Part shown: positions 1 through 9,076 of the stretch, in pieces
Layout of the letters: every line of letters begins with the position of its first letter
How positions within the stretch are numbered: position 1 is the stretch's first letter
Assembly (NCBI GenBank): GCA_963698715.1
Contig: CAVORW010000004.1
Coordinates: 310,001 to 374,000 of the forward strand
Length of the DNA stretch: 64,000 nt
Source of the DNA: CAWHJB01 sp963698715
GTDB lineage: Bacteria > Chloroflexota > Anaerolineae > Anaerolineales > UBA4823
Direction: 5' to 3'
Program-made: the position numbers and the translations under genes
Notes under the pieces: generated by a model
Databases searched by the model: none
Seen by the model: only the letters and a program-made list of their open reading frames with translations
Told to the model about the DNA's origin: nothing

Positions 1-1973
1 TGCACCTGCACCTGGATTGTGTTAAGTGTCCCGCTATAGACCGGTCTGGGATCGCTAAAATACATATCCAGGCTGGCTTCCAGAATATATTCGGACGCTC
101 CCGTCACAGCCGACCAGTCGAGTGGAAAGGTATCAATTCCCAGGGGATTTGAAATTACATTCAGGTCAGGGGCCGGAAGTGCGGGAGGGGGAACCGTAAT
201 TGAAATCACCGGCGTGCTCCAGGGGCCGGTGCCTGCCTGGTTGGTCGCGGCGACCCGGTAAAACCAATCGCCTCCATCCTGGCCCGTCACCGAATAATTC
301 AAGGCCGCCCCCTGGTAGCGCGTCATTGGCAGGCTGAAGCTGATCTCCTGCGATTCCTGCAAAATATATCCATCCGCGCCCGCCATTTGCGACCAGGAGA
401 GCCAATATTCGTCCGGGAAGGATGCATCCGGGGTTAGCTGCAAGTCAGGCATCCCTGGCAGCACCCCTGCCGTTCGGGTTTGGGACCAGTCGCTGACCGC
501 GCTGGCGTCCGCGGCGCGCACCCGGTAATAATAGTATCCAGCCGGTTGGCTGGTGATACTCTTCTGGGTATTCGCGCCCTGGTAAACCAGTTTTGGCGAG
601 GTGAAGCCAGGATGATCATCCTCTTGCAAGGTATAGCTGGTGGCGTTCGCGACGCTGCTCCATTCGATTAAATAATTCCCATCGCCATCCGGGTTGGCAA
701 TCGCCTGCAGGTCCGGCGGGTTGAGCGGCACCGCGGCAGCGACCGCCGCAGCAGCATCGATCCGTCCCCAGCCAAAGTCAAAATCCTTGCCAAGAATCCC
801 TAAATCGACCGCAGTAGTTTCCATAATTTGCTGCACCTGGTCGTGAGTCAGGCCGGGGTTGCGCGACCAGATCAAGGCCGCCAATCCGGCGACATAGGGC
901 GCCGCCATCGAGGTGCCTTGCTGATAATCGTAATTCTGGTAATAAGAATACGTGGTTGTCATGTACACCGGATAGGTCGGCATGGTGCTGTAGATGCCGT
1001 CCGGATCATGGGGATAAACCATTCTTCCACCTGGGGCTGCCAGGTCGGTGTGAGCTCCACTGTTGGAATAATATGCTCTTCCATCAAAGCGGGTCGTCGC
1101 GGCAACTGCCAGGACGTTATCCAGCGCAGCAGGATAAAAAGGATCATCCGAACCATCGTTTCCCATAGCAGCCACAAACAGCAGCCCGGCGTTGTGGGCC
1201 GTGTTGACGGCAACTTGCAGGGCCTGGGAGTAGGTTGGACCCCCCAGGCTGAAATTAATAATCTTGGCCCCATGCTGGCTGGCCCACAGGATCCCATCTA
1301 TAAGATCGTCCGAATACCCTGACCCAGTCGCATCCAGTACGCGCACTGGCATCAGGCGAGCGCCCCAGCTGGTGCCGGCTACGCCAACCGTATTGTTGGT
1401 CAGCGCGGCGGCGATCCCGGCGACGTGGGTGCCGTGACCGTTCAAATCGTGCGGGTTGGCATCCCCATCCACAAAGTCATAACCCGGCACAATTTTAGAG
1501 GCCAGGTCCGGGTGGGTTTCATCGATCCCGGTGTCCAGGATAGCGATGGTGATGCTGCTGCTGCCGGTGGTGTAATCCCAGGCGGCGGGAGTGTCGATGA
1601 TTGGATGCGCCCATTGCTTGGAATAACTGGGGTCATTGGGGACTGTATCGAAGGCCTGGAGGCGATAATTGGGCTCGGCCAGGATAACACCCGGCAAACT
1701 GGCCAGCAACCGGCTGGCTGCGATCTCGCTGCCCTGCGGGACCTGCCAGACTTCGATGTCGCTGCCGGAGATTGTCCGGCTGTACTGAGCGCCGGCCAAT
1801 TCCCTGAACCCGCTGAGGGTCTTGGCTGGTGCACCCGGATGGAGACTGACCAAAAGCTCGCCCGGTTTATACTCGGCTGCCGTGATTGTCTGAGTCTTAG
1901 AAGCTCCATTTGGAATAAAACCAGCCGCCAGTGCCAGCACAATCAGCCATCGGCTAAAAAAATTAGACCCCAT
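1..1973 (-). CDS. Secreted subtilisin-like (S8) serine protease with Fn3-like repeats, 3' end outside window
   Basis: Reading back from position 1973 the frame stays open to the window edge (about 657 codons, no stop), so the C-terminus is missing. Residues 1-26 form a signal peptide. Residues about 36-105 look like an I9-type propeptide. The catalytic domain follows: Asp147 in ILDTGID, His180 in NGHGTHVAG, oxyanion Asn272 in GND and Ser355 in GTSMAAP, the full subtilisin/thermitase triad. From about residue 395 there are at least three repeats of roughly 85 residues with WS and YYRVRA-type motifs, which read as fibronectin type III-like domains. The start is set by GGAGG six bases upstream of the ATG. 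It is presumably exported and degrades extracellular protein. Family assignment is secure; the substrate is unknown. Confidence 0.93.
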   Translation of the reverse strand, partial: MGSNFFSRWLIVLALAAGFIPNGASKTQTITAAEYKPGELLVSLHPGAPAKTLSGFRELAGAQYSRTISGSDIEVWQVPQGSEIAASRLLASLPGVILAEPNYRLQAFDTVPNDPSYSKQWAHPIIDTPAAWDYTTGSSSITIAILDTGIDETHPDLASKIVPGYDFVDGDANPHDLNGHGTHVAGIAAALTNNTVGVAGTSWGARLMPVRVLDATGSGYSDDLIDGILWASQHGAKIINFSLGGPTYSQALQVAVNTAHNAGLLFVAAMGNDGSDDPFYPAALDNVLAVAATTRFDGRAYYSNSGAHTDLAAPGGRMVYPHDPDGIYSTMPTYPVYMTTTYSYYQNYDYQQGTSMAAPYVAGLAALIWSRNPGLTHDQVQQIMETTAVDLGILGKDFDFGWGRIDAAAAVAAAVPLNPPDLQAIANPDGDGNYLIEWSSVANATSYTLQEDDHPGFTSPKLVYQGANTQKSITSQPAGYYYYRVRAADASAVSDWSQTRTAGVLPGMPDLQLTPDASFPDEYWLSWSQMAGADGYILQESQEISFSLPMTRYQGAALNYSVTGQDGGDWFYRVAATNQAGTGPWSTPVISITVPPPALPAPDLNVISNPLGIDTFPLDWSAVTGASEYILEASLDMYFSDPRPVYSGTLNTIQVQV

Positions 1974-2206
1974 TTTCACCCTCCGAAACAGGAAGCCATG
2001 GACAACATTTACGTGCCCTTATCCCACCGCTTGATACCCCAGTATAGCAGATGGCGAAACAGGGCACGCATAAAATTCAACCAAAAACCGCATCCCCACC
2101 AGCCGGATTGTTCAGCTGGCCAGCAGATTGATTATCGTTGTCTTCCTCAAACCGGTTGCACCCAGGAAGGCTACGGTTTCGCCAGCTTTTGCAGAGCTGG
2201 TTCGCC

Positions 2207-2994
2207 TTATTCAACCCCCTCGTGAAGAAATGACTCTTCTAACCAGACTCGCACTTGTTTGGGCGATTCGAGCCAACCGTCCATCGCGGGAGCCTGGTGC
2301 TCGTACCCAACCAGCAGCGCCAGGCCTTTATACGCCTGCACCACCGGAAACGCCTGGATATCCTTATCATCATCACCAAGATAGACGGGCATCGCACCCT
2401 GCCAGGGATCGATTTTCATCAGGTGGTCCACAGTCTGCCCTTTATCAGCCAGCTTTGGACTGACTTCGAGAAAACGATAGTCTCCCAGGAGCTTGAAATC
2501 CGAGCCTGAAATCATTGCTTTCGCCGCCTGGCTGGCAGCTGTCAAGACCCGACTGGCTTGCTCCTGCTCAGCAAACTTCGCGTGAATTGCCAGGGTCCAA
2601 CCCTTATCTTCCAGGAAAAAACCCGTTGCTTCCCTTAGAATTGCCAGCCAGGCTGGCTTGATCTCATCCAGGATTGGCCGGATGGAAGAGTGTTTAACCT
2701 CTCAACACGCTCTCCAGTGGGAGACATCAGTTCAATTCCATAAGTTCCAGCCAGCCAGATCCCCGATATAGGCACCAAAGCTCGGATATGATCCAGCCGC
2801 CGCCCGCTGACGATCGTCAGGCGCAGGGAAGACTTCCGGACCAGCCGCTCCAGCAAACGGATTAATTCCGGGTCCGGTGTCACAATGTCCGGAGTGGCAG
2901 CAAAATCTGCCAGGGTGCCGTCGTAGTCCAGAAATAGCCAGATCCGCCCGCCATTCTGTAAATAGCTGTGAATTTGTTGATCGCCAGGGCTCAA
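2207..2994 (-). CDS. otsB: Trehalose-6-phosphate phosphatase (OtsB, HAD superfamily), interrupted by a frameshift
   Basis: Hydrolyses trehalose 6-phosphate to trehalose, the second step of the OtsAB pathway. The N-terminal frame (2994 to about 2696) has HAD motif I DYDGTLAD and motif II VSGRRLD. The C-terminal frame (to 2207) has the lysine motif KLADKGQ and motif IV YLGDDDKD. The halves are in different frames: the first runs to a stop at 2635, and the second continues the protein after a -1 shift at 2692-2698. Joined, they give about 262 residues, the normal OtsB length. Its ATG overlaps the GT4 stop by 4 bp, so it is the last gene of the trehalose operon. The break may be a sequencing or assembly error, a real mutation, or programmed slippage, since the junction is GTTAAAC. 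Confidence 0.88.
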
Positions 2995-4256
2995 GTTCTG
3001 CCGCCTTTTTCTGAAAGCAGCGGCATCAACTGCCGGTCGAAAATCGCATCCCAGGTATACTCCTGCCGCACCCGCTGCCGCAAACGGCTGATAGGGTTGT
3101 GATCGAGTAGATCTAATAGCTGGCCAGCAAGCTCATCAGGGTCCAGATCAGGATTGATCAACAATAATGAATCCCGGCCAATCTCCTGGGATGCTGGAAT
3201 CGATGTGGATATGACGGGCACACCCGCCAAACCAGCTTCCAGTACCGGCATGCCAAATCCCTCCCGGTGGCTTGGCATAAAAAGTAGATCGCTCACTCGA
3301 AAGAGATCGCCAACAACCAGCTCATCGATCAGGTATGGTTGCTCAGGGTCTGGTCCGGACTCAAATACAAAATGCATATTAGCATCTACATCCAACTGCT
3401 TACGTAAAGCCCGCAAAGACTCGTAATAGGCCATACTTTGCGGCTCATGAGGATCGGGTGGGCCGGTAAGGATCAAAAGCGGGTTTTTTAGCCGCGTTTT
3501 TAACGCCGCCATAAGTTTCAGCGCATATTCAATATTTTTAGCCTGTGTCACCCGGACTGGCATCAAGATCACCAGATCGCTTGCCAGCAAATCCAGGCGC
3601 TCAATCAATGCGGCGCCTTCAGGCGAGAGACCAAGCAGCTTATTTGGATCGACGCCATTGTAGATGACTCGAATGGAATCGCTCGCAACCCCAAACAGCT
3701 CCGCAAGATCTTCTTTACGGCTCTCCGAGACAGCCACATAATCCACCTCAGGCCGGTAAGTGCGCAGCAAATCCCAGGGATAGCCGGGATGAACTTTGTG
3801 GCGAGAGTTTGGGCTGGTCCAGGTAAAATCGTGGCACCAGGCAATTAAATGCCGGATGTCGCCCCGATCCAGCAGGCGATGCAGGGCGGCGGTCAGGGGC
3901 AAATTAAAATGTTTTGTAAATACATTGTGGACGATCAGGTGATCCGCAGAACGGATCACCTGCTGCAGGCTTTGCATGATTCTTTCTGTGCAGCGCTCAA
4001 AATTTTCGGGGAGTTCTCCCTTTTCGAGCTGAGCATTCAATTCCAAGATTTCAAGGGCCTGCGTGTCCAGCAAGTCGATCTGAACGAACTGCGCCTGGGA
4101 TGGCAGTGCCGCCCGGTTGCCGCGCCCTCCAATCAATACGAGCGGCATATTTTTGCGGCTAATCAATCGAGCCTGGGCCTGGATAACCGCTTCAACGCCT
4201 CCCGTAACTGGAGGCAGCGAATAATGTAAGATCCCGGTAATCTGCGTTTGATCCAT
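2991..4256 (-). CDS. GT4-family glycosyltransferase in the trehalose operon
   Basis: A 421-residue retaining glycosyltransferase of the GT-B fold. The N-terminal half begins with HYSLPPVTGGVE, the glycine-rich acceptor-side loop. The C-terminal half carries VTQAKNIEYAL and the GT4 donor motif HREGFGMPVLEAG with its E-x7-E spacing. An AAGGGGG Shine-Dalgarno lies just before the ATG. It starts 11 bp after otsA stops and overlaps otsB, so translation is probably coupled. The position between OtsA and OtsB suggests that it transfers a sugar to trehalose, trehalose-6-phosphate or a related nucleotide-sugar acceptor. That role is inferred from context. Donor and acceptor cannot be read from sequence. 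Confidence 0.85.
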   Translation of the reverse strand: MDQTQITGILHYSLPPVTGGVEAVIQAQARLISRKNMPLVLIGGRGNRAALPSQAQFVQIDLLDTQALEILELNAQLEKGELPENFERCTERIMQSLQQVIRSADHLIVHNVFTKHFNLPLTAALHRLLDRGDIRHLIAWCHDFTWTSPNSRHKVHPGYPWDLLRTYRPEVDYVAVSESRKEDLAELFGVASDSIRVIYNGVDPNKLLGLSPEGAALIERLDLLASDLVILMPVRVTQAKNIEYALKLMAALKTRLKNPLLILTGPPDPHEPQSMAYYESLRALRKQLDVDANMHFVFESGPDPEQPYLIDELVVGDLFRVSDLLFMPSHREGFGMPVLEAGLAGVPVISTSIPASQEIGRDSLLLINPDLDPDELAGQLLDLLDHNPISRLRQRVRQEYTWDAIFDRQLMPLLSEKGGRT

Positions 4257-4267
4257 ATAACCCCCTT

Positions 4268-5752
4268 TTATAGATTTAATGAGTTTAGCGCGTCAAATTG
4301 GTGGCGCAGCCAGGCAATGATATCCTCTTGTTCGATCAGCCAGCGCAAACGATTCGACCATTCCTGCTTCACGTTTGAATCCATGGTTAGCGCCTGGTGG
4401 ATTGCATTGGCAGTCGCGTAGACATCACAGGGCGAAATAATAATCGAGCCCGATTCAAGCTGCTGGCGTGCGCCTGCGCGTTCGGAAAGAATCAGGACCC
4501 CATCTTTACGATTGACCATTGGGCCCTCCTTAGCGACCAGATTCATACCATCTGCAATCGCATTGACCAGAAGCACGTCATACTGCTGTAGTGCAGCGAT
4601 TGCCCGGCTGTAGTTCTCACCGACCAGCAACCGGATCGGCTCCCACCCTTCATCTCCGTAGCGAGCATTTACCTGACCAGCAGCTGCCATTAACTCATCC
4701 AGATAAAGCTGATACTCGACCACATCCATGCGCGAGGGAACCAGCAAAGCCAGGAAAATCACCTTGCCCCGGTGTTCGGGGTAAATATCCAACATCTCCT
4801 CAAAAGCTTTAAATCCCCGCACGATATTTTTACTGGGTTCGATCCGGTCAATCCGCAGAATCAATTTCTTTCCATTTGCCAGCTTATCGATCTCTGTGTA
4901 GTAATCGGAAACTTCCCTGGTATCCGCCCGGTCTTGCAGCGCTGCAATGTCAATCGAGATAGGGAAATCACGCACATGGGTTGCATGATTGCGGTACCAG
5001 ATCCGGCTGCGCTTATACTTCACACTCGCGGTTGGCAGGTAGGTTTCGATGGTCCGGATAAAATTCAGGCCGTCGTCTTTGGTTTGGAAACCAAGCAGAT
5101 CCACGCCGCACAGCCCATCCAAAATCGCCTGGCGCATCGTAGGCGGCAGAATGCCCCAGTATTCGGGGCCCGGCCAGGGGATATGCACAAAGTGCAGGAT
5201 AGTCGGTCGAGGTCGGAGATCGAACTCCTTCAGGTAGCGGGGCGTCAGATACAAATGATAATCCTGTAACATAATCAGGTGGGCAATACCCGAAAGTTTT
5301 ACCTGTGCGGCAATCTCGCGGGCAAACAGTCGATTGACCGGCAGGTAACCCTGCTCCCAGGCATTCCAGGTTCGGCGGTTAATGATCGGGGCGCGCGGCA
5401 CATCCCACATCGAATGCTGTAGGAACCACAGCAAGGGGTTCGAAATCTCATTGTAATAACCATCATAGGTTTGTTGGTCAGGTGAGATAAATGAGACCTT
5501 AATCTTATTTCCCGCCTCGCTAAGCTGGATATCCCCCGATCGCCAATTCGTATCTTCTTCGGTCTGGGCACAGGCAATCCAGGTTGCATCAATCTGCTGT
5601 GCCAGACCGGATAATGCGCTGACCAGCCCGCCGCTGCCGCGCTGCAACAGAAGCTCTCCATCTTCATTGCGTTTTAATGAGACCGGACCCCTGTTCGAAG
5701 CGATAATGACAGGCCGTTTTGGGGCTGAATTATTCGATTGGTTGGCTTCCAT
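4268..5752 (-). CDS. otsA: Trehalose-6-phosphate synthase (OtsA, GT20)
   Basis: A 494-residue GT20 enzyme that joins glucose from a nucleotide sugar to glucose 6-phosphate. Visible motifs are the N-terminal SNRGPVS loop, HIPWPGPEYW for glucose-6-phosphate/donor contacts, DRIEPSKNIVRG with the phosphate-binding Arg and Lys, and the C-terminal DGMNLVAKEG signature. Length is normal for bacterial OtsA. It begins 18 bp after the glycosidase gene and is followed 11 bp later by GT4, so it is mid-operon. A GGGAG lies about 9 bases before the ATG. The protein is expected to be cytoplasmic and to support osmotic or desiccation tolerance. Confidence 0.95.
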   Translation of the reverse strand: MEANQSNNSAPKRPVIIASNRGPVSLKRNEDGELLLQRGSGGLVSALSGLAQQIDATWIACAQTEEDTNWRSGDIQLSEAGNKIKVSFISPDQQTYDGYYNEISNPLLWFLQHSMWDVPRAPIINRRTWNAWEQGYLPVNRLFAREIAAQVKLSGIAHLIMLQDYHLYLTPRYLKEFDLRPRPTILHFVHIPWPGPEYWGILPPTMRQAILDGLCGVDLLGFQTKDDGLNFIRTIETYLPTASVKYKRSRIWYRNHATHVRDFPISIDIAALQDRADTREVSDYYTEIDKLANGKKLILRIDRIEPSKNIVRGFKAFEEMLDIYPEHRGKVIFLALLVPSRMDVVEYQLYLDELMAAAGQVNARYGDEGWEPIRLLVGENYSRAIAALQQYDVLLVNAIADGMNLVAKEGPMVNRKDGVLILSERAGARQQLESGSIIISPCDVYATANAIHQALTMDSNVKQEWSNRLRWLIEQEDIIAWLRHQFDALNSLNL

Positions 5753-5770
5753 TCTCGATACTCCCGCGGT

Positions 5771-7603
5771 TTATTTCTTGGCGGTTTTATCGCCAGGTTG
5801 CTGATCATTGAAAAGGGGACCCTCTGCCCCATCGCTTTCCTGGCTGGCGGAAATAGCCAGATCGATGAATACTGCCGCTGTCCAGCCAAAAGCATCTGCT
5901 GCCCTAACCCCTGGTTCTCCCGTTTCGGCATTATAGTATTCAACCATAACAGCCTGATTCATAACCATCTCCAGGGTCTTCTCGCGTAGCTCTTTTGCTA
6001 AATCTATCTCCCCCAATTGTTTGAGTGCCTCAACAAAGAAGTAATTGATGTTTGCCCAAACAGGACCTCGCCACATGGTATCCGGATCAAAGTGAGGATC
6101 GTTACGAGCCACCGAGGGGATCGGAAGGTTGCCCCAGAATTCCTCCGGGTTTTTCAAATGAGCCAGCAGCCGGTCTTTGATGTCCTGAGGCAGCTGCCCC
6201 GTCCATAACGGATAGAGATTGAATGGGGTGATGACCGGAATCGGCACATCATTGTGGGTGGCTCTAAATACCCCGGCCTCGGGATCCCAAAAATCCTTAA
6301 TCATCCGGTTCACGATAGCTTCGGCCCGCCGGCGCCACATTCCAGCTTCTGCCTTCATGCCCAATTGTTCTGCCATCATGGCTAAAGACCCCATCTGGAC
6401 GCATAGATAAGTGTTTAAATCCGGAGACTCGACCGGCATTCCATAATCCCACAAAGGGTTATCATCCAGCCCGGATGAATACGGGTGGTTATACTGGGCC
6501 AGGCCATCCACATCATCGTCGTTCATACTGAACCACCAGGCATTCCAGCGCACCAATGGAATATAAATTTCCTTTAGGAAATCCAGGTCCGGGGAAGTTT
6601 CATGCAGTTTAAGCGCAGACCAGGCCAGGATAGGCGGCTTGGTCACTTTGGCGACAAAAGGATGGTCGATTTCCGAAATCACCCCTTCGTCATAAACGGC
6701 ATCCGGCAGCATGCCATCTGCCAGCTGGCAAGTCAGCATGGCCCGGATCTGGTTGCGAGCCAGTTCAGGATCGATATGCCGGTAAGCCAGAGCATGCATA
6801 GCGCTGTCCCACAACCATAACCCGACATAATTCACCTTGGAGGGCATCATAGCCTCATAAGCCACTGACCCATGCGGTTTGATCAAATTGTTGCCCATCA
6901 CCCACCAGGCATAAGCATAGGTCCGCAAAAACCGCTCTTCGACTGGTGGGACATTCTGGAACCAATCCTGCCAGCGTTTCTCAGCCGCTTCATCTAGCTC
7001 GGAAAACGGCCTGACTTCTTTAACTGGGGTTGTGTCCGTACCGATCATGATACTGATCGTGCAATCATCCTTGGCTTCAACGATCAACTCCACCGAATAG
7101 CCAGCCCGCTCTGGAGTGACCTGGTTTAGAACGACACGTCCATTGGTCAGGTAGGTAAGATCTCGAATTGCACGGAACTCACCGCCATTCTCGTATTTTT
7201 TCCAGATCTGAGGCGTGACATGGAACTTTATGCCAGCCGTAACACCCGGAGGCAGCCCAAAAGCTAACGTTTGGTTATCGCGAAACAATAATCCAAAATC
7301 TCCAAGACGAGTATTCATATAGATGATGTGAGGGAATGAAGTTGTTTCAAAGTCAAGCAAATCGCCAGCTTCATCCACCAGATACAAATTATGAATGAAG
7401 GGCGGTCGGCGTAAATAGGTCTCGATTCCAGGATCAATACTCGTCAACCGCTCGGCCAGTTTGACATAATATTTACTCTGGAATGGGTTTATAAACACCA
7501 GTAATCGTGAACCACGATCACTAAAAGGTACTTTTGTGTAATCAATTTTATTCCGTAATAGTTTAATAGTTGGTTTGATAAGTTCTTTCGGCATTGCACC
7601 CAT
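5771..7603 (-). CDS. GH63-like (alpha/alpha)6-barrel glycosidase, first gene of the trehalose operon
   Basis: A 610-residue protein with an N-terminal beta-rich part (to about residue 210) and a C-terminal (alpha/alpha)6 barrel. Barrel motifs include LWLWDSAMHALAYRH, SGLDDNPLWD, WRGPVWANINYFF and YYNAETGEPG. This pattern matches GH63-type glucosidases and mannosylglycerate hydrolase-like enzymes. The Asp in SGLDDNP and the Glu in ETGEPG are the likely acid and base. GH37 trehalases share the fold, so trehalase activity is an alternative. No signal peptide is visible, so it is probably cytoplasmic. It leads otsA by 18 bp. It may turn over or trim the product made by OtsA/GT4. The start is uncertain because a second ATG lies three codons in and no clear ribosome-binding site is present. 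Confidence 0.8.
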   Translation of the reverse strand: MGAMPKELIKPTIKLLRNKIDYTKVPFSDRGSRLLVFINPFQSKYYVKLAERLTSIDPGIETYLRRPPFIHNLYLVDEAGDLLDFETTSFPHIIYMNTRLGDFGLLFRDNQTLAFGLPPGVTAGIKFHVTPQIWKKYENGGEFRAIRDLTYLTNGRVVLNQVTPERAGYSVELIVEAKDDCTISIMIGTDTTPVKEVRPFSELDEAAEKRWQDWFQNVPPVEERFLRTYAYAWWVMGNNLIKPHGSVAYEAMMPSKVNYVGLWLWDSAMHALAYRHIDPELARNQIRAMLTCQLADGMLPDAVYDEGVISEIDHPFVAKVTKPPILAWSALKLHETSPDLDFLKEIYIPLVRWNAWWFSMNDDDVDGLAQYNHPYSSGLDDNPLWDYGMPVESPDLNTYLCVQMGSLAMMAEQLGMKAEAGMWRRRAEAIVNRMIKDFWDPEAGVFRATHNDVPIPVITPFNLYPLWTGQLPQDIKDRLLAHLKNPEEFWGNLPIPSVARNDPHFDPDTMWRGPVWANINYFFVEALKQLGEIDLAKELREKTLEMVMNQAVMVEYYNAETGEPGVRAADAFGWTAAVFIDLAISASQESDGAEGPLFNDQQPGDKTAKK

Positions 7604-8100
7604 ATACTTTCAATCATCAATTTGGCGATTACAGGCATCTCAGAGGTGCTCTGCTGGCCTTCTGACAAGCCCAGCCAGGCGTCTCCTAAAATTCCATCTG
7701 TGGCTGGGGAATCGTTCTGAACGAACCCGAGATGCCTGGCTCCCAATACTACACTCGAGGTTTACGTACGGCCTGGGTTTGCACATTTGCACGAATACAG
7801 GTAGAGGGCATTCCCTATTATAGGACAAAATTGATTGGTATTGATCGCTCACCCTTTCACTCTCTGGGAATGCCAATGGCAGTACCCAAATTTAGGCAGC
7901 ATACAAATGCAAGCTCAGACCACCATACCTGGCACCCCTCCACAGAGCTCTGTCAAGAAGCGCTTCTTTTAACTGTTAGACCTATTTTCGTGCGCAGACT
8001 CTCGGGGTTATGCTACACTGATTGAGCGTGGGTAATTAACCAATCCTTGTAAAATGGGGAAACGTATCAGTTTCAAGCTCAAGAAGGAGTGCCCGTTGTT
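7604..8100. other. Intergenic region between divergent genes, no gene seen
   Basis: About 500 bp between the trehalose operon (leftward) and the RibD-type gene (rightward). The short open frames here cross strands without ribosome-binding sites or recognisable protein patterns. An 8-bp inverted repeat CCCAGCCA / TGGCTGGG lies at 7670-7677 and 7701-7708. Both flanking promoters should be in this region, but I cannot place either with confidence. Confidence 0.5.
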
Positions 8101-8952
8101 ATGGAAAATATTGTGCAACAAATCTACCCTCCGCCAGCAAGTGGCTTACCAATTAACAATCTTTATCTCTCGCAAGATTTGCGCCGTGTGGCAGCCTCGA
8201 AGAACCAGCCGTTTGTGTATGCCAATTTCGTCTCCAGCCTGGATGGGCGCATCGCTGTCTCCTATTCCGATAGTCAGGATTTGACAGTTCCCAAAAATGT
8301 AGCCAACCCGCGTGACTGGCGGCTGTTTCAAGAACTGGCAGCCCAGTCCGATTTAGTGATCAGCAGCGGCCGCTACCTGCGAGATCGGGCCGCCGGGATC
8401 TCCCAGGAAATCCTGCAAATCGATGATCCTCGCTTTGCTGATTTACGCCAATGGCGAGAGCAGAATGGTTTATCTCCTTATCCGGATATCGCCATCCTGA
8501 GCAACAGCTTAAATTTCCCCATCCCGAAAGTGCTCACCGCTGAGAATCGCAAAGTCATTGTGTTCACATCCGGGCATCCCGACCATCGGCAAGTTAAAGA
8601 GATCGAAGCAAAAGCCGGACGTGTCATTGTGGCTGGCACTCATACTGTTGAAGGGCAAAGCATGGTCGAGCAGGCGCAAAAATTGGGTTACCAGACAATC
8701 TACTCGGCAGCCGGCCCGAAAATACTGCACACACTACTTGCAGCCGGCGTCCTGGACCGCTTGTACCTCACAGTCACCACCCGCATCCTGGGAGGCACAA
8801 CCTTCGCGACGATCGTTGATGGCCCATTACTTTCGCCTGCCCAAAGCATGGAACTCGGGCATGTTTATTTCGATGCCGGTGAGCAGGATGGGTTGAGCCA
8901 GCTTTTTATTGCCTACAATCAGTCCAGGCCAGCGCCAAATGAGGGTAGCTGA
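8101..8952 (+). CDS. RibD C-terminal/dihydrofolate reductase-like reductase
   Basis: Standalone reductase domain of about 283 residues, of the family containing the RibD C-terminal domain and DHFR-like enzymes. Seen: YANFVSSLDGRIA near the N-terminus (substrate and nucleotide loop), a Rossmann-like centre with VIVFTSG and AGRVIVAGTHTVEG, and a C-terminal LYLTVTTRILGGTTF stretch. There is no deaminase domain, so it is not a complete bifunctional RibD. It may reduce a pyrimidine or pterin-like substrate with NAD(P)H. I start it at the ATG at 8101 because AAGGAG lies 11 bases upstream. A GTG at 8089 overlaps that site and is unlikely. It stands alone with no riboflavin genes nearby. Confidence 0.82.
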   Translation: MENIVQQIYPPPASGLPINNLYLSQDLRRVAASKNQPFVYANFVSSLDGRIAVSYSDSQDLTVPKNVANPRDWRLFQELAAQSDLVISSGRYLRDRAAGISQEILQIDDPRFADLRQWREQNGLSPYPDIAILSNSLNFPIPKVLTAENRKVIVFTSGHPDHRQVKEIEAKAGRVIVAGTHTVEGQSMVEQAQKLGYQTIYSAAGPKILHTLLAAGVLDRLYLTVTTRILGGTTFATIVDGPLLSPAQSMELGHVYFDAGEQDGLSQLFIAYNQSRPAPNEGS

Positions 8953-9076
8953 GCCATCGTACAATTCCTGAATGCGCGATTCACTCTTTTCTGGATAGAA
9001 TTTCCTGAGTGCACAAAAATGGTGCCCCAGAACGAATGCCCTGGCGCACCACAATCAACCTAATCGTTATTCTCGG

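Noticed and set aside
1425..2225. 266-codon open frame on the plus strand
   Set aside because: It is antisense to the subtilisin-like protease, whose triad and signal peptide are clear, and it extends into the gap without a protein pattern.
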